Under the pieces are notes generated by a model. That model saw only the letters and a list, made by a program, of their open reading frames with translations. It searched no databases and was not told where the DNA came from. A program made the translations under genes and the position numbers. Below, one piece after another: positions 52,761 through 62,207 of a stretch of 64,000 nucleotides of DNA (position 1 is the first letter of the stretch; every line of letters begins with the position of its first letter). This DNA comes from a virus. The stretch is from the IMG/VR virus record IMGVR_UViG_3300047319_000185, positions 48,631 through 112,630 of that record, one strand, 5' to 3'.

Positions 52761-53594
52761 TTACTGGCCTCTTGCTCTGTTTCTCATTTCCATAGCAGAC
52801 TGCTCAAGCATTGATCCCATTGCCCCGATTCCTGATCCCTTTACGTTACGAGATCCTACAGTGAATTCATTGGGTCTGCCAGGTGTGCTGTTGGATGCCG
52901 TTAGATGGGGCAGAATGGCACTACTGGAGCCCGCAGGATGGCTGTGGGTAGGAAAGGGACTGTTGTCCTTTGTAGACGTGTCAGAGAACTGTAGAGAGCT
53001 TCTGGCAGGAGCAGTATGAACAGGTGCAGAAGGTGAATTCTCAATACGATTTACCTGAAATGGATTCGTAGACGGCTTAGGTGCAGATGTAGGCGTATTC
53101 GGTACTTCTGAAACAGAGGAGAACTTAGGTGATGCGTGTGTCTCAGAAGAACGGAACATATTAGCGGGTGGGGAAGTATGTGTCTCTGCACTACTGAATT
53201 GTGGTGAAAGATGCACATTAGGACTATTAGTAGGCATAGCCGGTGCAAATGGATGAGCACCAGAAGCCTGTGAAGTTCTAGGACCAGCAAAAGGAGTCTT
53301 TCCGGATGCCTGAGTTGTTCTGGTAGTAGGGGTTTCTCCAGCAGCTCTCGCCTGACGTCTTGCTCTACCTGCCGCAGCAGCATTCTCACCTAGTGGTCCA
53401 GTTCCAGGAGGAGCTGAGGACATGGTTCTAGGGAACTGAGTAGGCTGTCCTGGATTTGTCGGAGCATTCTGCTTTGCCTTTACTGCTCTTCTAGTCTGTG
53501 CCTGTAGCTTCTTGGCACCACCAGCGAATACATTGTGGCTGAACTGGGAACCGACAACGTGGATAGCATGAAGATTGGGAATAACGTTAACCAT
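52761..53594 (-). CDS. Low-complexity Pro/Ser/Thr-rich protein
   Basis: A 277-residue, disordered protein with internal repeats (FSSAETHTSPPANMFRSSETHASPKFSS). Basic N-terminus (KKLQAQTRRAVKAKQ). Such proteins are often virion-associated or bind DNA. Starts right after the next gene in the operon. Confidence 0.6.
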   Translation of the reverse strand: MVNVIPNLHAIHVVGSQFSHNVFAGGAKKLQAQTRRAVKAKQNAPTNPGQPTQFPRTMSSAPPGTGPLGENAAAAGRARRQARAAGETPTTRTTQASGKTPFAGPRTSQASGAHPFAPAMPTNSPNVHLSPQFSSAETHTSPPANMFRSSETHASPKFSSVSEVPNTPTSAPKPSTNPFQVNRIENSPSAPVHTAPARSSLQFSDTSTKDNSPFPTHSHPAGSSSAILPHLTASNSTPGRPNEFTVGSRNVKGSGIGAMGSMLEQSAMEMRNRARGQ

Positions 53595-53602
53595 AGTTCT
53601 CC

Positions 53603-54103
53603 TTAGAAGATTTCTTTCAGTCTAGTGTCCGTTGCTCTTGCCTCTTGCTGTCTGACCTTTTCAGTCAGTAGTTCACTCCAAGGAGTTGGTTCACTAGAGA
53701 ATCCTGGTCTGTGCTCAGGATGCATATATTGTGGATGGATGAACAGGAATGATGGAATTCCTGCCTTCAGCAGAGCAGCAGCAACCTCTGTATTGGACTC
53801 GAATACCAGAGTAAGAGGACCGTTCTTTCTCAGTCTGCCAATCTGGGCTAGTCTTCGGGAAGGAGTATCCTCAGGATCAGCTACATCCCAGTAGATTTCA
53901 TTGACATGATCAGTGAGACTATTTGTGAGAAGCCAGTACTGTACCTTCTCCTTTGCCGCGCTGTCTATAATCAAGGATACTCTGTGGTCCTTGACAAGTG
54001 ACTTGTATAGTAGAAGGCCAGGGATAATCAAAGACTGGTCATTCGGCTGTCTCAGTACTCCTTCCACTACTATGGCTACGTGGTTACTCCATGTCTCAGC
54101 CAT
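53603..54103 (-). CDS. Rossmann/HAD-like hypothetical protein
   Basis: A 166-residue alpha/beta protein: HVAIVVEGVL, RVSLIIDSAAKEKVQYWL, LTLVFESNTEVAAALLKAGIPSFLFIHPQY. The order suggests a HAD-like fold with motif I Asp replaced by Glu, so it may be non-catalytic. Overlaps the neighbouring gene by 1 bp. Confidence 0.55.
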   Translation of the reverse strand: MAETWSNHVAIVVEGVLRQPNDQSLIIPGLLLYKSLVKDHRVSLIIDSAAKEKVQYWLLTNSLTDHVNEIYWDVADPEDTPSRRLAQIGRLRKNGPLTLVFESNTEVAAALLKAGIPSFLFIHPQYMHPEHRPGFSSEPTPWSELLTEKVRQQEARATDTRLKEIF

Positions 54104-54309
54104 TATTCTTCTTCCACTAGCATATAATTTAGCCTATATATAGGCAAATCATAGAAAATAATAATAATGTGAGAATTGCCCCCATGTGTATTAACCTCTT
54201 TTATTTCATGTACAGTTCCTTTTACTGGCCCATCTGTACCTTCCATCCAGATAGTATCTCCGACTGAAACATTAGCTTTTTCTCTTGCAGTTGCGGGTCT
54301 ATAGTTCAT
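54103..54309 (-). CDS. SH3/KOW-like small protein
   Basis: A 68-residue protein: ANVSVGDTIWMEGTDGPVKGTVHEIKEV...IIIIFYDLPIYRL. The beta pattern fits an SH3-like barrel. GGAG 6 nt before the ATG. Confidence 0.6.
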   Translation of the reverse strand: MNYRPATAREKANVSVGDTIWMEGTDGPVKGTVHEIKEVNTHGGNSHIIIIFYDLPIYRLNYMLVEEE

Positions 54310-54310
54310 A

Positions 54311-55159
54311 TTATGCTCCATTTATTATCTCGTTAAGTGTTGTTATTAATCCATCTGCCTTGGATTTTTGCCACTGATAGTTATAGAAGTCGCTATAACC
54401 TCCACCATTGGACTGGAAAGCAGCCTTACGGCCAGTATGAATACTATCGTATAAGGACTGTGCCTCAGCCTTTATGTGGTTAACATGAGTCTGCGCGTTA
54501 ATGTATCTAGGACTGTTAGGCATAGACATAGATCTATCGCTGTTAATAGAGTTGTATCTATCGGATAAAGTCTTGACCAGCAGTTTGTTATCGTTAGCCT
54601 GTCTCTCGAACTCCTCCGGAAAATTAGTCTCAGGAGTCTTAGGAGGCTTAGTGGTCCATTCATCAAGGGTTATATTATAAGCAGCATAAGGTCTTATGTT
54701 AGTTATACCGTTAGCTCTGTTATCAACCATAGGATTAAGGAAGAAGGTAACTTCATAAGCCTGGTAGGAATAATACTCATCGCTGAACTCTATATGAGAG
54801 GTCTTAGGCCATAAGCTTATTCTAAGGTCGTTATCTATACACTCAGCTATCTCTTCCCTTGACATATAAGAGTAGTTAGGATTAGATTCAAGGAACTTGT
54901 CGTAGTCTATCCCGAACAGGACATCAAGATCCCCGTTACCACGATCTGCGCTCCATTGATAAGAGATTCCAGAGCCAGCCAGCCATACCATAGTCCAAGA
55001 CTCAGCATTATGGTAGTGATAATCAAGATAGTCCAGTAGAAGAAGGTTGAGGCGTGTGCGTACATCAGGCTTTAGGTGCTCTCCATCAAAGAGGTGTGGG
55101 TCAAGGGTCTGGGAAGGCTTGCTGAAATATCCGGATTGGCCCGGCGAAATATTTATCAT
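54311..55159 (-). CDS. Nucleotidyltransferase-fold protein
   Basis: A 282-residue protein. WLAGSGISYQWSADRGNGDLDVLFGID has the G-S...D-x-D signature of pol-beta-type nucleotidyltransferases, and a third acidic residue is in IEFSDEYYSYQAYEVTFFLNP. A helical C-terminal part follows (KAEAQSLYDSIHTGRKAAFQ). It could modify nucleotides or RNA, or be part of a defence or toxin-like system. Confidence 0.75.
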   Translation of the reverse strand: MINISPGQSGYFSKPSQTLDPHLFDGEHLKPDVRTRLNLLLLDYLDYHYHNAESWTMVWLAGSGISYQWSADRGNGDLDVLFGIDYDKFLESNPNYSYMSREEIAECIDNDLRISLWPKTSHIEFSDEYYSYQAYEVTFFLNPMVDNRANGITNIRPYAAYNITLDEWTTKPPKTPETNFPEEFERQANDNKLLVKTLSDRYNSINSDRSMSMPNSPRYINAQTHVNHIKAEAQSLYDSIHTGRKAAFQSNGGGYSDFYNYQWQKSKADGLITTLNEIINGA

Positions 55160-55183
55160 AGTCGTATAGTATCCTAAAAACTA

Positions 55184-55232
55184 AAGGAAGGGAATCCCTG
55201 CTGCTTAAAGCATACTAGGGATTCCCTTCCTT
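55184..55232 (-). terminator. Terminator after the endolysin
   Basis: A 16-bp perfect stem (55184-55199 with 55217-55232), followed on the minus strand by TTTAGTTTTT. Confidence 0.85.
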
Positions 55233-55242
55233 ATTGTATTAC

Positions 55243-56154
55243 TTAGACCTTTGCAGGAACAGCCTTCAGAGCAGTTTCTACAGCGGCCACAATCTGTGCA
55301 ACTACTGCTGGGTCCAGCTTGTCAAGAATAGACTTCAGCTCAGTCTGTAGAGAGTTGACTACGGACTGCATATTACCTGTTCCAGGGAGCGGCACAAAGC
55401 TGAATACCTTCTGTAGTAAGTAGAAGTCAGCAAAAGCTAATCCGTCGCGTACTGGCTGAGATGTCATTCCCTTGAGAACTCCATCAATAATGTCCTGCTT
55501 GTCCTGTGGGGTCACAATATCCTCCGGAGGTATGATAACGGGTGGTATAACAACTGGCGGGGTAACTACTGGTGCAAAAGACGCTACCCATGTCTTGAGT
55601 GCTGCTGCATTTGCGAAGTTACCGTAGTCCTTGTCAACTCCGCCTGCTCCATACTGGTGGAACTTCCATGCTGCCTTGATTCCTGGGGAACCAGCAGGTA
55701 GACCAGCAGTAGCAATCCACAGGAAGTCACCTGTGTGTCCTGTAGTGTCTACGTTGTACCAGTAATCAGTATTACAGTACATACCTACTGGATTGTGAGG
55801 AAGCTTTGTCTTGAGGTATCTCAGGAACTCTTCCTTGTATGCTAACTGCTCAGCCTTTGATACAGAAGTATTGTTGGCATCGTAGCCTTCCCAGTCAAGG
55901 ACGACCATTTCACCTGGCTTAATCTTTGCCTGTGAAAGGAAGTAGTCTACCTCAGCATCAGCATTGTTGTGCATATGCGGATAGTGGTACTTTCCTAATA
56001 CAGCTCCAGCAGATAATGCATCAGTAGCCTGTGATTCCCAGTAAGGATTTACATAGGACTCACCTTCAGTAATCTTAATAAAGACAAAAGCCATTCCTTT
56101 TGCAGCGGGCCAGGAGCCTTGATAGCTCGCCCAATCGACCCCATATATTCCCAT
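55243..56154 (-). CDS. Endolysin, GH25 muramidase
   Basis: A 303-residue lysin. GH25 domain (1-190): GIYGVDWASYQGSW (first Asp), FVFIKITEGESYVNP, GKYHYPHMHNNADAEVDYF, VVLDWEGY (catalytic Asp/Glu) and WKFHQYGA. A proline linker (VVTPPVVIPPVIIPPED) leads to a helical C-terminal part (205-300), likely a wall-binding or oligomer domain. No signal peptide, so a holin is needed. AAGGAG site. Confidence 0.93.
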   Translation of the reverse strand: MGIYGVDWASYQGSWPAAKGMAFVFIKITEGESYVNPYWESQATDALSAGAVLGKYHYPHMHNNADAEVDYFLSQAKIKPGEMVVLDWEGYDANNTSVSKAEQLAYKEEFLRYLKTKLPHNPVGMYCNTDYWYNVDTTGHTGDFLWIATAGLPAGSPGIKAAWKFHQYGAGGVDKDYGNFANAAALKTWVASFAPVVTPPVVIPPVIIPPEDIVTPQDKQDIIDGVLKGMTSQPVRDGLAFADFYLLQKVFSFVPLPGTGNMQSVVNSLQTELKSILDKLDPAVVAQIVAAVETALKAVPAKV

Positions 56155-56162
56155 GTGTCTCC

Positions 56163-56513
56163 TTAGTTGTTACGTAGCTTGGCCGGATCAATAACAGACA
56201 TCAGCTTCTGATTCTCGGCAGCAGCTCTCATCTGCTGTGCCTGCTGATTCATGGCCATAACAGTATGGAATGCTGCCTGCTGTGCTGTACAACCACTCAT
56301 CACTGCGGCACTTCCACCGAGGATGTCATCCAAAGTAGCGGCTCTCTCAGGGATAAGGTTGTGCTGGTCGAAATCATGTAGTGCCAGCCATTGTCCAGAT
56401 GTGTCCTGTACTACTAGAAATGCGGTAGTAACAGACTTTCCTTCAGCTTCGTTCTGAGCCTGTAGTTCCTCAAAAGCCTTCTGCTGACGAAGTTCTTCCA
56501 GATCAATTGTCAT
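56163..56513 (-). CDS. Hypothetical protein beside the lysis genes
   Basis: A 116-residue protein with helices at both ends (LEELRQQKAFEELQAQ; MNQQAQQMRAAAENQKL). Overlaps the holin candidate's end by 11 bp. Unknown. Confidence 0.6.
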   Translation of the reverse strand: MTIDLEELRQQKAFEELQAQNEAEGKSVTTAFLVVQDTSGQWLALHDFDQHNLIPERAATLDDILGGSAAVMSGCTAQQAAFHTVMAMNQQAQQMRAAAENQKLMSVIDPAKLRNN

Positions 56514-56709
56514 TTATGTTCTCCGTATTAATTGTCTTGTTTATCTTGCGGTGCATGAGTATGTGACTTGCTGCCATTGGGTACGCCCAGATGAATGATG
56601 CTTCCAGATTTGCGAATACATTACTGGTCTGGTAGATAAGTATCCACAATACCACAGCAGCATAGGCTATGTCTATAACCATTCCGAATGGTGAGAAGTA
56701 TTTCTTCAT
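56503..56709 (-). CDS. Probable holin
   Basis: A 68-residue protein with two membrane segments (about 10-28, MVIDIAYAAVVLWILIYQ, and 36-50, FIWAYPMAASHILM), and a charged tail. Small size and the place by the endolysin make it the best holin candidate. AGGAAAG site. Confidence 0.65.
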   Translation of the reverse strand: MKKYFSPFGMVIDIAYAAVVLWILIYQTSNVFANLEASFIWAYPMAASHILMHRKINKTINTENINDN

Positions 56710-57269
56710 TACTTTCCTAGTTCATTTTTGACACTGATGTGGTACGGGCAATATTCACACGCGAAAACTCGCTTCACCTTCGTGTCATCGTATGTAGGAA
56801 GACCTGCCTTGTTTCTCTCACGAGAAGTGTTGGGCTTGATCTCCTTGGAAGAACTCAAGTAGTCATTGCACTTAGGCTGGGTATTTGACTTGTATGCAGG
56901 CTGGTTGTGTCTGTTCCAGCACTCCAGAGCATCCTGCTTGAACTGGTTCTGTACATCGTAGAATTCCTGGTCGAATCCAGTCTTGCCCATTCCCTCAAGA
57001 AGCTTTGCTCTAATACCCTTGTTGTATTCAGGGTCCTTCCAGTGACGAGTTGGAGCAAAGGCAAGTCCACACCACTCAAGAACGAATCTGTCCTCAAAAG
57101 AAGGGTGGCGACGAAGGTGTGTCTCTAATACATGCCCAATTCGTGGATCATTGTCTGCGTCATCCGGATCATAGTTAGGGATTTCGTCAATAGTCTGACA
57201 CACATGGCAAAAAACAAGACCAGTCTTATTAACGTTCTTATCCTTGTAGGGATCAAACGTATCAGTCAT
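56709..57269 (-). CDS. Zinc-binding hypothetical protein
   Basis: A 186-residue protein with two CxxC pairs, VFCHVC at the start and FACEYC at the end, plus several His. Acidic centre. Sits between the two lysis-gene groups. Function unknown. Confidence 0.6.
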   Translation of the reverse strand: MTDTFDPYKDKNVNKTGLVFCHVCQTIDEIPNYDPDDADNDPRIGHVLETHLRRHPSFEDRFVLEWCGLAFAPTRHWKDPEYNKGIRAKLLEGMGKTGFDQEFYDVQNQFKQDALECWNRHNQPAYKSNTQPKCNDYLSSSKEIKPNTSRERNKAGLPTYDDTKVKRVFACEYCPYHISVKNELGK

Positions 57270-57317
57270 ATAGTTCTCCAGTTAGTAGTTCCTGTAACTT
57301 ATTCATGGTAACAGAAA

Positions 57318-57351
57318 ATAGCCCCCTAAGCCAACTGGCTCAAGAGGCTAT
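57318..57351 (-). terminator. Terminator
   Basis: ATAGCC/GGCTAT with inner AGCCA-ACT-GGCT; minus strand continues TATTTTC. It ends the peptidoglycan-hydrolase pair. Confidence 0.7.
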
Positions 57352-57361
57352 CCCTATTGTA

Positions 57362-58488
<1,127 letters not shown>

Positions 58489-58511
58489 GAATAGTCCGAT
58501 CGGTAGACAAT

Positions 58512-58567
58512 AGGGACCGCCATTACAGACGAACAATTAATGTCCGGATTCTGTAACAACGGTCCCT
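58512..58567 (-). promoter_or_regulatory. Leader hairpin, possible regulatory RNA
   Basis: AGGGACCG/CGGTCCCT and TTACAGA/TCTGTAA stack into a 56-nt hairpin 24 nt before the ATG. A loop TCCGG could pair with the CGGA near the start codon. Streptomyces cell-wall genes of this type are often riboswitch-controlled, but no known class is recognised. Confidence 0.45.
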
Positions 58568-58619
58568 AGACTAGCAGTGCTTCAGACGCTGTGTCAACTG
58601 CCGTACTGTGGTACCTGTA

Positions 58620-58895
58620 CTACCAAGTCTCACCGAGTATAGAGGAATCTTCCAATCTCTCCAACTTATTAGGCTGTGACCATGGCTTTGGTGTGTAGGA
58701 ATTCTGTCCTGGTACCTCAAGCATTCTAGGCTCTCCAATACCGTAGTACGGTAGGCTGAGAGCTTGTCTTGTGATGTAGGTTGACTCTGAATTCATAGGT
58801 GAGCCCTCGGAATCAGGGCGAATCTTCTTGTACTTACCATCTGTGGCCCCCTCTATAAGAGAGCCATTCATACTTCTTAGTTGAGGATATGCCAT
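58620..58895 (-). CDS. Hypothetical virion-associated protein
   Basis: A 91-residue Pro/Ser/Tyr-rich protein (MAYPQLRSMNGSLIEGATDG) without a domain. Start overlaps the H1-like gene's stop. Probably a minor virion protein. Confidence 0.55.
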   Translation of the reverse strand: MAYPQLRSMNGSLIEGATDGKYKKIRPDSEGSPMNSESTYITRQALSLPYYGIGEPRMLEVPGQNSYTPKPWSQPNKLERLEDSSILGETW

Positions 58896-59089
58896 TATTG
58901 TGCCTTCTTAGGTCGACCGGCTGATTTCTTATTCAGGGTATTAGGTACCACAGGTGGCTTGTATGCCTTTGGTGCAGCTACCTTTTTTGGATTTGTAGGT
59001 GTGCCGACAGTTCTCTTGTCTGTGGACTTTCTTGTTGCTGCTACAGCTCTCTTTACGGGCATCTTCGCAGCAGTTTTCTTTTCTGCCAT
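58895..59089 (-). CDS. Histone H1-like basic protein
   Basis: A 64-residue Lys/Ala/Pro-rich protein (KKTAAKMPVKRAVAATRKSTDKRTV) with AAPK and PKK repeats like H1 tails or actinobacterial Lsr2/HupS tails. It may bind DNA inside the head or host nucleoid. No site of enzymatic activity. Confidence 0.65.
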   Translation of the reverse strand: MAEKKTAAKMPVKRAVAATRKSTDKRTVGTPTNPKKVAAPKAYKPPVVPNTLNKKSAGRPKKAQ

Positions 59090-59100
59090 TATTTCTCCGA

Positions 59101-59427
59101 TTATAGTTGAGCCAATGAAGGATAGCTGGAACCAGCATAGCCGCTCTCAGTACCTGAGAAGTCACCGAACTGGGCTGAGAAGGAGTCATCCACTACAAGA
59201 ATGTCAGCTATTCCCGGTGGAGTTCTGTCATACCCGAATCTATTGGGTGTCTTACCTATATTCGGAATAGGAGGTCTTCTATTTGCTGCTTCCGCTGTAG
59301 CGTTGTCCAGTAGCTGCTGACTTACAAGTTGTTCCTGCATGGACTGGAAAGGACGAGTCCAGTTGTAGATGGTCTCGTTGTCCTGCTGACGCTTATCAGG
59401 GTTATAGTTGGTATTCTGTCTTTCCAT
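59101..59427 (-). CDS. Hypothetical virion-associated protein
   Basis: A 108-residue polar protein (MERQNTNYNPDKRQQDNETI), Gln/Asn-rich. Start just after the previous stop (TAGTTATG). Unknown. Confidence 0.55.
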   Translation of the reverse strand: MERQNTNYNPDKRQQDNETIYNWTRPFQSMQEQLVSQQLLDNATAEAANRRPPIPNIGKTPNRFGYDRTPPGIADILVVDDSFSAQFGDFSGTESGYAGSSYPSLAQL

Positions 59428-59429
59428 AA

Positions 59430-59996
59430 CTAAACTGACCTTCCTGATCCGGATGCTGACCAACCTGGGAGATTGACTGCTGCGTGGTACTGTCTTAGCT
59501 CTGGGCTTACGATTTTCATCTGAGGATCATGGGTAATATTCAGCTCTCTTGCCAATTCAGCAGCCTTCTCACTAGTAATGAACTTACCTCCATGAGCAAG
59601 ACGTTCCAGAGGATTACCCTCTTGTGCGAATCTCTTCGTATCGCCGTGTAAGCGCTTCTCCAGCGTTGTGAACGGAGTCAGGTCGTCAGGCCAGAAGTAG
59701 TCCTGTGCGCCGATTCTAGAGCCCTTGTGGACCCCTCTGGTGTAGCTTCTGGCGTTGTTGCGGACTGTCTGAAGGAGCTTGTCCTGTCTGCGGTCAATAA
59801 CAGAACCCAGATAACCGTCAGGATATTGTGCTTCAGGAGTCTTACCTGTAGCTGCGGAAATACGGGCATCCTGAATGGAGCGGAATCCTGAGATAGGGTA
59901 TCCTCCACCTCCACCATACTGAGTAACAGAACCCTGCTGCCCTACTGGCGGATTGTACATTGTGTTGTTATTGCCTACATTAGGGTTCTGTGCCAT
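59430..59996 (-). CDS. Hypothetical protein
   Basis: A 188-residue protein with a Gly/Asn-rich N-terminus and a helical second half (DKLLQTVRNNARSYTRGV...SEKAAELARELNITHDP). Directly follows the DUF1003 gene. Unknown, perhaps virion. Confidence 0.6.
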   Translation of the reverse strand: MAQNPNVGNNNTMYNPPVGQQGSVTQYGGGGGYPISGFRSIQDARISAATGKTPEAQYPDGYLGSVIDRRQDKLLQTVRNNARSYTRGVHKGSRIGAQDYFWPDDLTPFTTLEKRLHGDTKRFAQEGNPLERLAHGGKFITSEKAAELARELNITHDPQMKIVSPELRQYHAAVNLPGWSASGSGRSV

Positions 59997-60341
59997 TTAA
60001 TCCTCCAGTGGGATTTCTAGCTTGAGAGCTATCTTTTCCAGCATTCTTTCTGACTTGAGATCAGCTTCCAGATCCAGTTCAAACTTCTCACGGTCCAGCT
60101 TCGCCTGTCTGTTCTGTGAGAACAGAATAATCGGCGCAGCATAGGAAGCCTGTAGTGAAAGCAGAAGAGTCATGAAGATAAACGGGTACTTGTCGAATTC
60201 CATGCTACTAGGAGCAAAGATATTCCACATGAACCATCCGACTATGAATACTGACATCCCACCGATGAACTTCAATGATCCGAAGAAGACAGCGAATCTG
60301 TCAGCATATGTATTTATCTTGCTATCAGTGGGATCAGTCAT
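59997..60341 (-). CDS. DUF1003 membrane protein
   Basis: A 114-residue protein: ADRFAVFFGSLKFIGGMSVFIVGWFMWN, then YPFIFMTLLLSLQASYAAPIILFSQNRQAKLDREK, which is the DUF1003 signature (two spans and the 'APIILxSQNRQ' motif). Function of the family is unknown. It could be a membrane or holin-related protein. ATGA overlap with the next gene. Confidence 0.85.
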   Translation of the reverse strand: MTDPTDSKINTYADRFAVFFGSLKFIGGMSVFIVGWFMWNIFAPSSMEFDKYPFIFMTLLLSLQASYAAPIILFSQNRQAKLDREKFELDLEADLKSERMLEKIALKLEIPLED

Positions 60342-60673
60342 TAGCTGAGTGTTCTCCCATAAGTAGACTTTGCACGGAAGTTGTCTGTCCAGGAGCCACG
60401 GGAAGGCATCTGTAGAACATGCTTCTGTCCCTCAGTCGCACTAGCAGCATTTGCCTCGTACAGAGTAGCTGTTGGATGCAGGGAAGCACCCATTCTTTCA
60501 TAGGAAGCTCCACGGTTCTTCTTGTCTCCTGTTCCAGGAATATCAGATCCGCCCTTACCACCTGTTCCACGTGGACGCTCTCTCCCACGTTCTGGTCTTC
60601 CGACCATCTTCAATTCTGCGGCAGAGGTTCCCATTGTTGGAAATGCCCCAGTGCTCGGTTCTGTTGATGTCAT
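60341..60673 (-). CDS. Disordered hypothetical protein
   Basis: A 110-residue Gly/Arg/Ser-rich protein (GRPERGRERPRGTGGKGGSD). Coupled to the DUF1003 gene. Unknown. Confidence 0.55.
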   Translation of the reverse strand: MTSTEPSTGAFPTMGTSAAELKMVGRPERGRERPRGTGGKGGSDIPGTGDKKNRGASYERMGASLHPTATLYEANAASATEGQKHVLQMPSRGSWTDNFRAKSTYGRTLS

Positions 60674-60681
60674 GTTATCTC

Positions 60682-60930
60682 CTAAGCGCCTCTGTTGTAT
60701 GCAAGGCTTCTGTTTGCGGTATAAGTACTAGGGCTCTGTCCATTGATACTTCCTACAGAGGAAAGAACAGAGGATGGGGTATACCCACTAGGTGAAGAAG
60801 AAGTAGTTGTGGGATTGAAGTTCTGCTTTATATTATATGAGGAAGCGGCCCCTGTTATTCCCATTCCAGTAGCGAATTCCGCAGTTCTGGAAGAGTATCC
60901 GGAGCCGTTTCGATAGTCTGTTCCAGCCAT
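60682..60930 (-). CDS. Ser/Tyr/Gly-rich hypothetical protein
   Basis: An 82-residue low-complexity protein (SYNIKQNFNPTTTSSSPSGY). No domain. Similar in style to the other virion-associated genes here. Confidence 0.55.
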   Translation of the reverse strand: MAGTDYRNGSGYSSRTAEFATGMGITGAASSYNIKQNFNPTTTSSSPSGYTPSSVLSSVGSINGQSPSTYTANRSLAYNRGA

Positions 60931-60939
60931 GCGGAACTC

Positions 60940-61218
60940 CTAGTCTACGAGTATCTTAAATGTAAGTGCGCTGATCTCGAATCCGTCAGCCATGATGACA
61001 GTAGTGAAACCAGGTCGGCAGGACAGTACTCTTCCACGGGGACCCACATAGCTCTGCGCAATGGCAATAGCCTTCATGGACTGGTTTACTGCTGCGGCAC
61101 CTACAGCGCGCAAAGTAATGTCCTTATTGTCGTAAACGTTATTGGCAATAGCAGCAGCCAGGTTAGCGGCAGATGAAGCAGACTTCACCTTAAGAAGAAC
61201 GTCATTATTTTCTACCAT
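60940..61218 (-). CDS. SpoVS-family protein
   Basis: A 92-residue protein. VLLKVKSASSAANLAAAIANNVYDNKDITLRAVGAAAVNQSMKAIAIAQSYVGPRGRVLSCRPGFTTV aligns with SpoVS along its whole length: the 'S-x-P/A-x-x-A-x-A-I' start, 'A-x-G-A-x-A-V-N-Q-x-x-K-A-I-A-I-A' core and 'F-x-A/G-P' turn. SpoVS is an Alba-like, nucleic-acid-binding protein required for sporulation control in Bacillus. In a phage it may alter host development or bind RNA/DNA. GGAG site. Confidence 0.88.
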   Translation of the reverse strand: MVENNDVLLKVKSASSAANLAAAIANNVYDNKDITLRAVGAAAVNQSMKAIAIAQSYVGPRGRVLSCRPGFTTVIMADGFEISALTFKILVD

Positions 61219-61278
61219 GTTTTTCTCCAAGTTTTTATTACGATATGTATTTCTTTTGATTATACAGGGCAAAACAAA

Positions 61279-61313
61279 AGAGCCCACCTCCTATATTATA
61301 GGGGATGGGCTCT
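61279..61313 (-). terminator. Terminator
   Basis: AGAGCCCA/TGGGCTCT with inner CCTC/GGGG pairs, then TTTTGTTTT on the minus strand. It ends the RuvC-like operon. Confidence 0.85.
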
Positions 61314-61325
61314 GTACTACGATTA

Positions 61326-61832
61326 CTAGGAAGAATATAGCATATGGGCTAATCCATATGCGTCTGCAAGGTTGTTGTCGGTTATATCTGGGTCCCACTT
61401 CTGTACCGCTGCCACCATCTCATCCTTACTGGCTCTACCAGATCCGGTAACGTACTGCTTGAGAGTCGTTGGTGGTATTGATAGGGGCTCTGAGTGGAGG
61501 ACCAATTGTGTCGTGAGCTTAACGATTCCTCCCAGTTCACCAAGCTTCTCGCGATTGAGTCTGGCTCCATAAGCGTATCCTTCCATAGCAACGGTTATTT
61601 CTGCGCCAGACGATTGGTGCATAGAAAAGAACATAAGCAGATCGTCATATATCTTTACCAGTCTCTCCGATTCTGACTTGTACTTGTTGAGAGGGTACTT
61701 CTTAAGGGTCTTCTGATGACAGTGACCTGTCTCGTCCAACACTACAAGCCCAAAACCTGAATACGACTGGTCAATGCCAATCATAAGGGCTTTGGGCTGT
61801 AATGGATTACTTTTGGGGGAACGGGATATCAT
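61326..61832 (-). CDS. RuvC-like Holliday junction resolvase
   Basis: A 168-residue RNase H-fold nuclease: IGIDQSYSGFGLVVLD (first Asp), VAMEGYAYG (Glu), a Lys-rich PPTTLKQYVTGSGRASKDEM and DNNLADAYGLAHML (Asp pair). Resolves branched DNA before packaging. Overlaps the upstream small gene by 26 bp; the start may be the internal MIGID. Confidence 0.88.
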   Translation of the reverse strand: MISRSPKSNPLQPKALMIGIDQSYSGFGLVVLDETGHCHQKTLKKYPLNKYKSESERLVKIYDDLLMFFSMHQSSGAEITVAMEGYAYGARLNREKLGELGGIVKLTTQLVLHSEPLSIPPTTLKQYVTGSGRASKDEMVAAVQKWDPDITDNNLADAYGLAHMLYSS

Positions 61833-61950
61833 TCTTGCGGATCTTCGCCATTTCTGCTGCTAGTTTTGCTAACTGTTCTGTTTCGGACTTCTTGTGCTTA
61901 TTATATTCTCTTTTAGCTTCTGCTAATAGCTTATCGGATTCTTCACTCAT
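61807..61950 (-). CDS. 47-residue helical protein
   Basis: MSEESDKLLAEAKREYNKHKK... a single charged helix. ATGA overlap with the gene before, and 3' overlap with the RuvC-like gene. Unknown. Confidence 0.55.
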   Translation of the reverse strand: MSEESDKLLAEAKREYNKHKKSETEQLAKLAAEMAKIRKNDIPFPQK

Positions 61951-62207
61951 ACTATGGACCATTCTGTATTCACTCGCACACCATTTGTGGATGCCTCAAG
62001 CTTTTCCCGAACACCTGGCATGATAGGCCACTTGAATGGAACTCCTATAGGAGATGATCCACCAGAAGGGTTCCAGTTGTCCTCAATGAACTTCTGCACA
62101 TCTGCTTTCTTTAGATGGACACTGTAACCATCTCGTCCCAGTGCCCTTCCTCTCTCTATTCTCTCCCACGTCTGTGCCCAGACTTCCTCTTGCACTACTG
62201 CCCCCAA
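61947..62207 (-). CDS. Hypothetical protein, TTG or GTG start
   Basis: An 86-residue protein: VWAQTWERIERGRALGRDGYSVHLKKADVQKFIEDNWN. Start unclear (TTG 62207 or GTG 62195). Contains a helix-strand-helix part. Unknown. Confidence 0.55.
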   Translation of the reverse strand: MGAVVQEEVWAQTWERIERGRALGRDGYSVHLKKADVQKFIEDNWNPSGGSSPIGVPFKWPIMPGVREKLEASTNGVRVNTEWSIV

